Below, in pieces: positions 35,171 to 45,542 of a stretch of DNA of 64,000 bases. Positions within the stretch are counted from its first letter, which is position 1; each line of letters starts with the position of its first letter. Source of the stretch: Cornus controversa. Taxonomy: Eukaryota > Streptophyta > Magnoliopsida > Cornales > Cornaceae. The stretch is from the NCBI GenBank assembly GCA_026545225.1, contig CM048849.1, forward strand, positions 6,598,041-6,662,040. Reading direction: 5' to 3'. Below the pieces are notes generated by a model. That model did not search any database. It had not been told where the DNA came from and was given only the letters and a program-made list of their open reading frames with translations. The translations under genes and the position numbers were made by a program.

Positions 35171-36317
35171 GTTGCCTTTACATTTGTATCTTCTTTTGTA
35201 TGTGAAATCTAAATGTAAGTGCCACACTTGTAGGAAAATTATTTTTGAGAAATGCATGTATAATGGCTTCCTTCATTTGAGACTTGTTGAATGTATGCAA
35301 AAAGGGCCATTTAAATTCTTATATGTATGGTTCCATGGATTATGTATGAATTCGGAATTTAAATGGATGAATGTATTTTTTTGTCTCTTGTATCTTAATT
35401 TCGTGGATATCAATGTTTAGAGTTGTGGATTTACGTTGGAATCATGGTTATAGGATCTCAATGTATAAGTTAGATTGTATGGTTGGGTTAATGAAGATCA
35501 CCTTTGGAAAAATGAGGATGGTTTGGTTCACTTGAATTTTATGTGCATGGTGAACTTAGGATGAATTTTCTATGATTATGCAAGATTTGAGATTCAAATG
35601 TATAGATTGATGTGTGAGTATGATTTTATATCAATGGTAGATGATTTATATGAGTTGTGAATGATCTAAGGTGGTTTGGTTGAGATTTGGGTTCAATTTG
35701 ATCTTATATAGGTGTTTGGGAGAATCTGGGCAGTGCATTTCGATTAATCGAGATGCCCATCTCGATTGATCGAAATGGTTACGAGATTTTATGAATTTTT
35801 GAGCTTTATTTTGATTAATAGAAGTCCCAATCTCGATTGATCGAAATATTGCAGGTCAAAGTACCGAGGGGGTGTTTTCTTCAATTAATGGGGTGAAAAT
35901 CTCGATTAATCGAGATGAATCTCAATTGATCGAGATTACTATTCACAACAAGGTTCAAAAATGGTCCGGACTTCGTTTCGATGCAATTTCTTCGTTTTAA
36001 ATCGAAATTGAGTGTGGTATTTTTTGAAATTGAGTATTTTTGAAAGCTCTATCCAATGGTGTAGGTTTCATAATCAAATTCCATCTGTGTAAAAAGTTGA
36101 GATCCAGAACTTAGTGGTTTATATGTATGGAACCAAAGGTGAAAATCATTTGCAAGGGCCTTTGATGATCTAATGCCACTTGAAGGGTGTGCATATGGAA
36201 TGCCTCTGCAATAGAATAGATTATAATGAGATTAAGGTGTGGGAACTTGAGGTGAAATTACGGATTCACCCCCGTTTCCCTCGCTCCTAACCGGGTGTCG
36301 GAAACCGGGGCGTGACA
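35171..36317 (+). mobile_element. Element A 3' LTR, right part
   Basis: It continues the LTR interrupted at 26038 and matches 18265-19412 of the 5' LTR. It includes the palindrome array (35738-35940), where some palindromes now carry mismatches, and ends GGGGCGTGACA at 36317, followed by the TAGGC duplication. Confidence 0.92.
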
Positions 36318-36524
36318 TAGGCCATAATAGACACTGAAGTTACTGCTGCAATTAGGGACTTCTTTATTTTTGGGAAAATATTAAAGGAAATCAACTCCAC
36401 CTTAATTACCCCAGTTCCTCAAATTCAGAATGCATCCTATGTCCACAAATTCAAACCTATTGCATGTTGTAACTTACTCTACAAGTACATTTCTAAGTTC
36501 ATAGCTAACAAATTGAAAGCCATT
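36318..36524 (+). pseudogene. LINE reverse transcriptase, piece 2
   Basis: The LINE frame resumes after element A: AIIDTEVTAAIRDFFIFGKILKEINSTLITPVPQIQNASYVHKFKPIACCNLLYKYISKFIANKLKAI. This is the start of the L1-type RT domain (known pattern: LxLIPK...FRPIxxCNxxYKxxSKxLxxRLK). It ends at LKAI, where a solo LTR (36525-37959) was inserted with duplication of CCATT. The text continues at 37960. The W codon at the element A insertion point reads TAG. Confidence 0.9.
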
Positions 36525-37959
36525 TGATGTGGCTAAACTTGATTGTAATTGTAAGCTTATTTTTTGCCCTTTTTCAAAATATAATTTAACCACTCGCAAG
36601 AGCACGAATCTTTGTAGATACGGTTCTATATAGAGGGTATCGATCCCACAAGGACTAGTTGTTAATTGTCTTGAAGAGAGATTAATTCCACTTTAATTCT
36701 AAAAACAAGGTTTTGATTTTTGTTTTAAAACTATTGCATGAAATATAAAAACACTAAATTTAAAGAGTTGTAAGTTGGGAGAGAGAACTAGGGGTGGTTT
36801 CCACCTCTAGCCATTCATATTTTCATAGATGTAGCAAGCTTGGGATTTATAAAATTAAATGTCTAACAATGTCATTAGGCTTGTGACCTCAATAACATAT
36901 CAAAAGATCAATGTGTGTGCAAACCTATCATAATCCATCTTCAACAAGCATAGTTCTTCAACCTAACTAATTACCCTACTCTCTAAGTGAACCTAAATGC
37001 ATCCAAACTATCTCATCTTGGCATGGTTTATATAAGCAAGAACAACACATTCAATTTAAATACCATTACCTAGTCATCATTTGCATTTCTTGTGGAAGAT
37101 GCAAGTGTTGTGCTTCATAAGATGCATTCTACTCTAAGACAAAAATAAAAATAATATCATATGAATATATATAAGCAATGTATAAGTGTACATCATCACT
37201 AGACTAAGTAATCAAAATTTAAATACAAATCCCAAATAATGCTACAAAAATGAACAAGTTTACATGGCTAGGGATTTCACCCACACCCTAGTGGAGAAGT
37301 TAGTTGATCATGGCAGCCTTGCACACTTCCATTGATGGAGAAAATGAAGCTTCAAGGTCTGGTTCAGCTTCTCCTTCTCCTCTCCCAAAAGTCTCTAATG
37401 TATGGTCTCTGATATATGAGAGAAATGGCTCATTTTGTGCATATTTGGCTACTTTCCATCCTTGGGACCCACCATGTATATATATATAGCAATATATATA
37501 CCAACTAAATTAATAATATCTCCATGTGTCTTCTTCAAGTCAGAAAATCCATCCAAGTCGTGCAAAAAGGTGAATTTTGTTGCAAGTGGGAGAGCAGGTG
37601 AGCAAGTGGACAAGTGGGTCTGCAGAATCTCGATTGATCGAGATTGGAATCTCGATTGATCGAGATTTTGATTAATCGAAATGCATGTCTCAATCAATCG
37701 AGATCTCGATTGATCGAGATCTCGATTGATCGAGATCTCGATTGATCGAGATCAACATCTCGATTGATCGAGATGCTTTAGCTTCATTTCTGAATTCTGT
37801 TCTTTAACTGCAAATGGCCTCAAACATTGCTCCTTTTGGTACAAAACCTACAATACATCACAAACACAAAAATACCGTAAATGTACCTCGATAAACGTAA
37901 TAACGGGACTAACATATGCAATAAAGAGGGTTCAAATGCATAGTATTGAACACTTATCA
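36525..37959 (-). mobile_element. Solo LTR of a different retrotransposon type
   Basis: The 1435-bp segment starts TGATAAGTGTTCAATAC on the minus strand (37959) and ends CCACATCA (36525). It is flanked by the perfect duplication CCATT (36520-36524 and 37960-37964). There is no coding sequence. CACTCGCAAGAGCACGAATC and ATCGATCCCACAAGGACTAG (about 36594-36650) are phrases I associate with large non-coding gypsy derivatives (Tat or LARD type), but this is recollection. It could also be a complete small non-autonomous element. It carries a dense palindrome array. Confidence 0.85.
37621..37775. repeat. CTCGATTGATCGAG palindrome array in the solo LTR
   Basis: About eight copies of CTCGATTGATCGAG or TTGATTAATCGAA occur; three to four are in direct tandem with a 16-bp period (GATCTCGATTGATCGA, about 37701-37750). 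The motif is the same as that in the Tekay LTRs, although the rest of this LTR looks unrelated. Confidence 0.9.
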
Positions 37960-38012
37960 CCATTCTACCTACATCCTTCAATGAAACCCAATATGTTTTA
38001 AGTCTAAAATCC
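37960..38012 (+). pseudogene. LINE reverse transcriptase, piece 3
   Basis: After the solo LTR the LINE reads LPTSFNETQYVLSLKS. It continues LKAI of piece 2 and matches the L1 block ILPxxINxxQxAFVxGR. It ends abruptly near 38012 at a minus-strand gypsy gag fragment. The catalytic RT motifs and the LINE 3' end are therefore missing. Confidence 0.75.
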
Positions 38013-38013
38013 A

Positions 38014-38682
38014 TTAAGCCATTAGTACCTTATTCACTGCCTTGCTATAGCCTTTTAAGTCTAAGATCACAACAATTGGCCTAATAGAATAGTGAAAGCC
38101 ATTCACAAATCTCCAAGTCTTTTCCATATAGTGCCTCATCACTTTAGGAGCGAAGCGTGAAAGAGAGTTTAATTTGTTCTCATATTTTGAGACTGTCATA
38201 CCCACATGTCTTAACTCATCAAACTCTTTCCTTAATGCCCTCCTCTGTGGACTAGGAAAGTACTTCTCAAGGATGAGAGTCTTAAACATTTTCCAATCCA
38301 TATCGTCAATGTTATAAATCTCTATGATCATCTTCCACCATATCTCGGCATCCCCCGTGAATACATAAGCGGCTAACATCACCCTCATCCCATCATCGAG
38401 CACTGCCATTGCCCTGAGATGTTTCTTAACTTGTCCAATCTAATTATCAGCCACCAACGGATCTAAGTCACCTTCAAAAGTTGGAGGCTCCAACTTCTTA
38501 AACCTTATAATGTATTTGAATCTTAATTTTTATTTAATTTCTTCCGGTCGTGCCACCGTTTGTTGTACCTCAGCAGTAGTTGTCCTCATAAAGTCCCTAT
38601 AGGCTATAGTCATATTAGTGACCACACAGTCCCTTCTAGGAATATCACCCTCACCCACTCCTCTACATCATCTAAGAGGCAT
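38014..38682 (-). pseudogene. Tekay-like gag fragment (group C, copy 1)
   Basis: The minus-strand frame starts at an ATG near 38682 and resembles the copy at 45041. It has RFKKLEPPTFEGDLDPLVADN near 38490, MAVLDDGM...GDAEIWWKM (38409 on), EKYFPSPQRRALRKEF, YENKLNSLSRFAP and the end of the capsid domain (SIRPIVVILDLKGYSKAVNKVLMA). Stops break the N-terminal part. The fragment is cut at 38014 against the LINE. It stands downstream of an LTR with a primer site (39183-39194), as gag should. It shows the capsid family clearly, but it cannot make a full gag. Confidence 0.85.
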
Positions 38683-39197
38683 TGTGATATATAGTCAAGA
38701 GATAAATTAAAAAAATTATATAACTTATGATATACATCTGACATAACCAACATACTACATAACACTTAAGTATGTTATCATGAAAATATCTTGTCATATA
38801 AGATCTAGCAAGTAGCATGTTATCACAAAAACACATAACATTTAAATATGTTATCAAATAACCACATAGCATGTGCACTCACGTCTCAATTTAGCTAAGT
38901 CACATCTATCCAACGTCCTTTGGTTGTAAACCTAATTTTTATAATACTAAACGATCAACCACAAGTCATTCTGAGTTTATACACGAGTCTACCTGTCCCT
39001 AGGTATATATACCTATCGAGCTTTAATAACAAGTTATCGACCAAATCAACGTGTGCCCCTTACCCGTCATCCTTAACTATTCAAACTTAGACGCTGTGGC
39101 GTAAATCTATTACTCAATGTACGATCTCGAATCCACACGTGATCTGACCATTGCCCTTCATCCCTAAGTATTCTAACCTAGTGCTTTGATACCAAGC
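38683..39197 (-). other. Leader between group C LTR and gag, with primer site
   Basis: AT-rich untranslated sequence. The minus strand has TGGTATCAAAGC (39183-39194), 3 bp after the LTR end. It closely matches the leader at 45042-45542. Confidence 0.75.
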
Positions 39198-41490
39198 TGC
39201 CTCGCCCCAAAATTCGTCCCACCAAAAATCCACTAGTTGAGCCCGTATTTCGGTCGTGTGGTGCCACGCTTTCCTGGTCACTAACCTTATGACCCTGAGT
39301 GAGCGCGACAAATACAATCCTATCACCCTCGGCTCCTACCCAGATCACCGAGACCATCTCTCATAGAAGCTTTACCGGTCCACCCTTAGTTCCTATATGG
39401 AACGCTTGGTTTCTAATCTCACTTTTTATTTTCATCACTTAGTGGAAGCTAAACCATAAACATACCTACCATGTGTACATACATACATGTATGAGTCAAT
39501 TCTTACAAGTGGGTCCCTTGTTGATGTATATGCATAACATGATTATTACTCAGTGTGATTAATCGAAACTGCGATCAATCGTAGTGTTATCGTAGGTTTA
39601 ATTGTAACACACTTGAATTGGTATCTATTTTTAAAGTTGGAATTTCTATTAATCAAAATGGCATCCTCGATTAATTAAAGGACTACAATTAATCGAAGTG
39701 AAGCTTCTGATTAATCGCAAGTCTTCTGAAATTTTTTCCTGTAGAATTCCTCAAGTGTCCATTTTTAAGCCTTCATTCCCATCCTTAACATGCATTGCTC
39801 TCAATTCACCAATCCTTCAACCCAATCATTCCCACAATGATCATACATGCATAAATGTAAATCTAAGATCATCTTCAAAAACCTTACATATAAATGTATG
39901 TAATCATAAGCATACTCAATCACATGTTTTCAAAATAGTAAAGGTCACATACATAATCAATATATGCATATAGTCCATAATCCGAACATGCACTTCAAAT
40001 GAAAGGTACAAGACAACCAAAAGCTCTTCTTTGCTCAAACCACGTCATGGTTGGTGAGTTCCTCCTACCTTTCTTCCGAAACCTGAAAAAGTTTAAGTAG
40101 AATTGCCTAAGACACATTTCTTACAATCTCGTGAATACAACATATGGCATACAACATACTATGGATCACATAATCGTATACTTAATGCAAATTAACATAC
40201 CATGAAACCTATCATGTAAACCTTATGCATATGCCATGTAATTCTATTGTACCTCTCATATGTTCACATTCCATAATTCAAATTCTGAACGAATCATCTG
40301 ACTTTCCTTGGCCAAAACCTTCAATGCCAAACCTTTATATGACTCAAATTCCTAATAGGGATCATCTAGTCCTTCTCAACCAATCCTTAACAATTCCATT
40401 CCTTTTTCCCTTACCAAACCTTACGTGTCCCTCTCTTACCATCACACGTATACAACCTAAATGCATGTAATGCACAATGCCACATTTACTGTTATAACGC
40501 ACATTCATGCTCAAGATGTAACTAGCATGTTTTCAAAATTCAATTGCTTGTAAGAAAACATTTTATGACATTTAATCATGCTCACATATTTATTTAGGCA
40601 ATTTATCAAACACCTAAACCTCAAAACCCACAATGTGAATTAAATTAACCTTAAACTCCAAATTTCCCAAGTCATGCCCACATAGATCACATAGAAGATA
40701 TATAAACCTATAAATCATATTTCCATATCATTTAAACCATGAAATTCTACCTATATACATGTTAAACATCTATAAATCAATGTAAACATACATATTGCTA
40801 GTTGGATGCCCTAAGCATCCAACATACTCATAATAACATAAGAATTAATGAATTAGATATCCCTACCTCGGTTTGGAAGAGCTTCCAAATTCCTCTGAAT
40901 CCAAACTCATCCAAAATCAAGTTTGCTCCAATCAAGTGAAAGCCCTCGGGTGCTCAACGTACTTTCCTTCTTAGTTAAACTCTAAATGTCACTCTAAGTT
41001 CATCAAATCTAAGAGATGTGAGGAAGATGAAATGAGAAGAGAGAGAGAGAGGGATAGAGTCGCTAGCTGTGGAGAGAGAGAAATGAAGGGCTAAAATGAA
41101 ATGTTTTGATATTTATAAGCCCTAGCCCTCAAAATGATTAAAATGCCCATAGCCACTTAATGTACCTTCCAAGCCTCCGTGTTTTATTCCAAAAACTCTT
41201 ACGGCTTCGAAATCAATTCCCTTTTTCATTTATTATTTTAAATGACCTAATACCAAAAATATATACTTCTCAAAAAAATTTCAATTTCTCGGGCCCACCC
41301 AAACCGCGTCCTGGGCCACTTCGACCTAAAAATTTCAAATTGAGCCAAATAGTTCTAATACATTTCCAAACCTTGAAACATGTTTTCATACTTCCATTTC
41401 ATCATTAAAACTCTTTTAAATCATTTTCATGGTTTAAATTGATAAAACAAGGAAAGAAGAAAATCGGTCCAAAAAGGCCCGGTCTTTACA
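39198..41490 (-). mobile_element. Group C LTR, shared by two elements
   Basis: On the minus strand it starts TGTAAAGACCGGGCC at 41490 and ends GGGGCGAGGCA at 39198, about 2.3 kb. It has the CT-rich block (about 41030-41060) and a set of TCGATTAATC-like palindromes (39555-39715). A purine tract lies before its start (41491-41505), so it is the 3' LTR of the element to its right. A primer site and gag follow its end, so it also serves as the 5' LTR of the fragment to its left. Confidence 0.8.
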
Positions 41491-42540
41491 ACCTACCCAA
41501 CTTAAAAGGATTTCATCCTCGAAATCAAGCTATGTCTGAAAAGGACAAATCTAAATCCTATAGACTTCCTACTCATGTCTCGAGGTAGCTTTCCTCATCA
41601 ACCTCAATATCACCTCAACTCATTTATGTTTTCTTAATATGGAGCATTATGAACTCCTCCAATTGTGTGGCAAGGCTAAACCATCTTGCCAACACACGGT
41701 AAAATCTCCAATGGTCTAACTTCAATCCCTTTTGTGGTCTCCCAACTCAAAGAATAACCATATGCCTCTTCTAGTGACATAATTCTTTTGTCAACATGAG
41801 TCCTAAGGCAGTAGTCTCGCTAACCTTTGTCAAACAAACCAAAAATCTACATAATCTACCATACAACACCCCAAGTGGTGCCATAATGATACTGACCTGA
41901 TTACTATTGTCGTATGCAAACACCTCAAATGGTAAATGGTCCTCTCAACCAATACCAAGTCCAAGTGTAATATGTATCAGGCACTATCTGAAATCTTTAC
42001 CGAACTCCAAGATAAAACCTTTATTCTTATTCAATACCATAGATATCCAAACCTCCACGTAACCTCACAATATATTCCACATATTGTCTACCATGCCTCC
42101 TCACGTCTTTCTGTAAAATAAGTGAGCTGCCTTAGTCAACTAGCTAGTCAACCATGATCCAAACTATATCATTTATTCTTTCCACCATGGAACCTCATCA
42201 AAAAACCATAGTGACACAAGGTCCAATCCGTTATTATCATACCATTAGAAATCTACGAGTAGAGAATCTTTAACTTATTATACTATATTCGTACCCCTAT
42301 CACGTCCTAACCCATAATATGAAACACTTCAATACCTAGGATATCTCAACCCACATTTGACAAAAAAATAATCTAAACTGAAGTGAATATCGATTTACCT
42401 ATTTACCTCAGTGATGACCTTATAACTTGTTATGTCAAGAAAACTAAGGCCTATACAGACCTAAAAAACTGTTACCCCTATCTCATAAAAACTATTACCC
42501 ATTTCACTTAGGGCAAATCTACCCCGTCAACTAGCACACC
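41491..42540 (-). pseudogene. Group C integrase and tail remnant, with polypurine tract
   Basis: Next to the LTR the minus strand has AAGTTGGGTAGGT (polypurine tract). Upstream of it TTTCGAGGATGAAATCC matches the block found before the tract in element A. Further upstream are degenerate pieces of pol: a block like LATQLEEFIMLHIKK...GDIEVDEESYLE (end of integrase and start of the tail; element A has LPPQLSSVHNTFYVFMLRKY...LKVEEDVSYED), and near 42120-42250 VTMVF...SMVERINDIVWIMVD, the integrase core. There are many stops and shifts. RT and RNase H are not seen between here and the repeats at 42541. Confidence 0.65.
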
Positions 42541-43170
42541 AATAGACAAAACTGTATCTAGAGTAACTAATCCAACATGTGCCAACAGATAAATTTTAAT
42601 TCGTCAAGGACATCAATATATAAAAATGCATCTAACATGACAAACTCAACTCCTATGTGTGTGTTAATAGACAAAACTGTGTCCAAATGACCATGCTCCA
42701 TTCCTGGTGAGTGTCAGTAGATAAAACTACTTTTGAATGACAACACCCACCACCACGAGTGTGACAATAGACAAAAATGTGTCCAAAATCATCACTACAT
42801 ATGTCAATAAACAAAACTGCATCTGATTGACCTCTTTTATAGTCTGTCGAGTATGTCAATAGAAAAAATTGCATTAAAATGAAAAACCCGACTCCCCTAT
42901 GTGTCGTTAGACAAAACTACATCCAAACGACAATGCTCCATTTTCGGTGAGTGTAAGTAGAGAAAACTGCGTTTGAATGACAACGCTCACCACACGAGTT
43001 TAATAATAGATAAAAATTCATCTAGAATTACCACTACATGTGTTAATAGACAAAACTGCGTCTAACTGACCTCTTTTCTGGTCTGCCGAGTATGTCAATA
43101 GATAAAACTACAGCAAAGTGACAAACCCGACTCTAGTGTGTGCATCTTTAGACGAACCAACGTCCCAATG
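42541..43170 (-). repeat. Higher-order tandem repeat derived from a protease segment
   Basis: About fourteen degenerate units of 40-52 bp each contain a variant of CAATAGACAAAACTG. Their order repeats in a set of five (A-B-C-D-E): 42664-42903 and 42904-43141 are two 240-bp copies. On the minus strand a unit reads LDTVLSIDT, which matches the segment after the protease active site in elements A and B ([26 protein letters not shown]). Units are not multiples of three, so no long frame results. Confidence 0.8.
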
Positions 43171-43899
43171 ACAACTCCCACCACCATGAATCCCTATGAA
43201 TCTCATGAACCTTCGAGGACAAAAAATGTTTCCTAAACCTTATGAGTGGAAACCATCTACACTCAAAATCTCAGTGTTCCAATCTTTACTTATCAATAAT
43301 CACAAGTCAACTCAAGAATCATCTAGACTCAACATGTTGTAAGAGAAGTACTAATCAAATAAAAATGTTTGGCTAGCCTATTTCTTCGTGCCAACCCAAC
43401 CCCAACAACATGCCTTTCTTGTCAATTACCTATCCCGGCCTAAAACTAATGGACCACATATATTAAGTCCCTAAATATCTACATGAACTAATATATCTAA
43501 CTCTAAATCATTTTCAAAAAATCTCGATATGAAAAGACATCAAAGTATCCCAAACCTTTCCCACTAACCCTAAGCTCACATGACCTTAGAGTACTATAAT
43601 CCATATATCCCAAACCTCACGAATCAACCTATATTCAATTCTCTGTTTGGTTTATCAAATTCTCAAAATTAGGATACAGTAAACTAGACATACAATGTAT
43701 ATTAAAAGCACTCTAAATACAAAGCGTGTTACATCAAATATGCTTAAACCAATAGTGTACTATTCATAGCATACCAACTTATCATGCTTCCTCAATTTAC
43801 AGTACAAGACTCATTCTGTGTAACTTAATATACTTGCATAATCTAGTGTTATAATACATCAACTAAAAATCACTAATGTACCTCGATCATGGACCAATC
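43171..43899 (-). other. Degenerate group C internal sequence
   Basis: This lies between the protease-derived repeats and the gag zinc knuckles. It should hold the gag-protease linker. I see no continuous frame or motif in it. Confidence 0.4.
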
Positions 43900-45041
43900 C
43901 TTCGATAACCACTAGGAATGCTCCCCCTCACTACTTGTAGACCTTAAGCAAATTGTACTGGTGGAGGTGGCGGCATTGCCATAGAATCAAAGCTGACTTG
44001 CAGAAGCTGATTGGTGCGGTTGTGAGAGTCCGTTCCACTCTGCACACCCAATCCCCAAGGACAATTCAACTTCATATGACCAATCTGATGATAGCAGTAA
44101 AAAATCTGCTTAACTACTGACGTTAAATGTATGATGAGACACTCTGACTTATAGTGACCAAGTAGTTAATAGTGGTGACACACTCTCCCTAACCCGATCG
44201 ATCTCGTTGACACAGAAGTCGTAGGCACATAATGCATAATTTGCGACCCCGTTGATCCTACTGATTGTGAAGGAAAACTTTTTTGCTTCTTCTTTGACTG
44301 ACTTTCAAAAGAAACACCTCTTCCCTTATTCTATTTTTTAGACTCCTTTTTTTCCAACCTATCCTTACCCTCTGTCTCTACCATTAGTGCCTTATTCACT
44401 GTCTCGCTATAGACTTTTAAGTCTAAATTTGCAACAACTGGCCTAATAGAATGATGAAGGTCATTCACAAATCTCCAAGTCCTTTTCACCTATTTCCTCA
44501 TCACTTCAGGAGCGAAGCATGAAAGAAAGTTAAATTTGTTCTCATATTCTGAGACTGTCATACCCTCATGCCTTAACTCGTCAAATTCTTTCCTTGCCCT
44601 CCTTTATGGCCTAGGAAAGTACTTCTCAAGGAAGAGAGCCTTAAACTCTTCCCAACCCATTTCGTCAATGTCATAAATCTCTGTGATCATCTTCCACCAT
44701 ATCTTGGCATCCCCCGTGAATACATAAGCGGTTAACATCACCTTCATTCCATCATCGAGCACTGCCATTATCCTAAGGTGTTTCTCAACTTGCCCAAAGT
44801 AGTTTTCAGCCACCAACGGATCTAAGCCACCTTCAAAAGTTGGAGGCTCCAACTTCTTAAACCTTGTAATGTATTTGAATCTTCTCTCTGATTCGATTTC
44901 TTTTGGCTGTGCCACTGGTTGTTGTAGCTTAGCAGTAGTTGTCCTCACAAAGTCCCTAAGGGTTGCGGTTAAATCAATGACCACACGGTTCCTTACAAGA
45001 ATATCACCCTCACCCACTCCTCTATATTGTCTAGGAGACAT
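43900..45041 (-). pseudogene. Group C gag (copy 2)
   Basis: The minus-strand frame begins MSPRQYRGVGEGDILVRNRVVIDL at 45041. It contains KKLEPPTFEGGLDPLVAENYFGQVEKHL, GDAKIWWKMITEIYD and FLEKYFPRP, the capsid domain, and is then stopped at 44604-44606. Beyond the stop the same product continues, with EFDELRHEGMTVSEYENKF, a C-terminal part and two zinc knuckles (CHHY-LLGHYKSEC near 44110-44185 and CYHQIGHMKLNC near 44050-44100). The knuckles lack one Cys each (CHHY, CYHQ). More stops follow. It is the better preserved of two gag copies of this group and lies 500 bp after a primer site. Confidence 0.87.
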
Positions 45042-45542
45042 CGTGATATATAGTCAAGAGAAAAATTAATAATGATTAAATATCTCATGCTATACATCCA
45101 GCATAACCAACATACTACACAACACTTAAGCATGTTGTCACATAACATCTAGCAAGTAGCATGTTATCACATAAACACATAACATTTAAACATGTTATCA
45201 AATAACCACATAGAGTATGCACTCACTTCTCAATTTAGCTAAGTCACATCTATCCAACGTTATTGGGTTGTAAACCTAATTGCCATAATACTAAGTGATC
45301 AACCAACAAGCCGTTCTGAGTTTTTACACGAGTCGACCTATCCCTAGGTATGTATAACTATCGAGCTTTAATAACAAGCTATCGACCAAATCAACATTTA
45401 CCCCTTACCCATCATCCTTAAGTATTTGAAATTAGACGCTCTGACGTAAATCTATTACTCAATGTACCATCTCGAATCCACATATGATCTGACCATTGCC
45501 CTTTGTCCCTAAGGATTCCAACCTAGTGCTCTGAGACCAAGC
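45042..45542 (-). other. Group C leader with primer site
   Basis: Untranslated leader between LTR and gag. The minus strand has TGGTCTCAGAGC (45528-45539), one base off the usual methionine tRNA primer site, 3 bp from the LTR end at 45543. Confidence 0.75.

Larger units (their letters stand above)
16654..36317 (+). mobile_element. Tekay-type Ty3/gypsy element A, complete but inactivated, with element B nested in its 3' LTR
   Basis: Both ends are TGTAGAGACC...GGCGTGACA and the element is flanked by a perfect 5-bp duplication, TAGGC (16649-16653 and 36318-36322). Order: 5' LTR, methionine-tRNA primer site, one gag-pol frame, polypurine tract, 3' LTR. The C-terminal chromodomain-like segment and the 2.8-kb LTRs place it in the chromovirus Tekay/Del group. 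Without element B it would be about 10.5 kb. It lies inside the RT region of a LINE. The two LTRs differ visibly, so it is older than element B. Confidence 0.93.
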
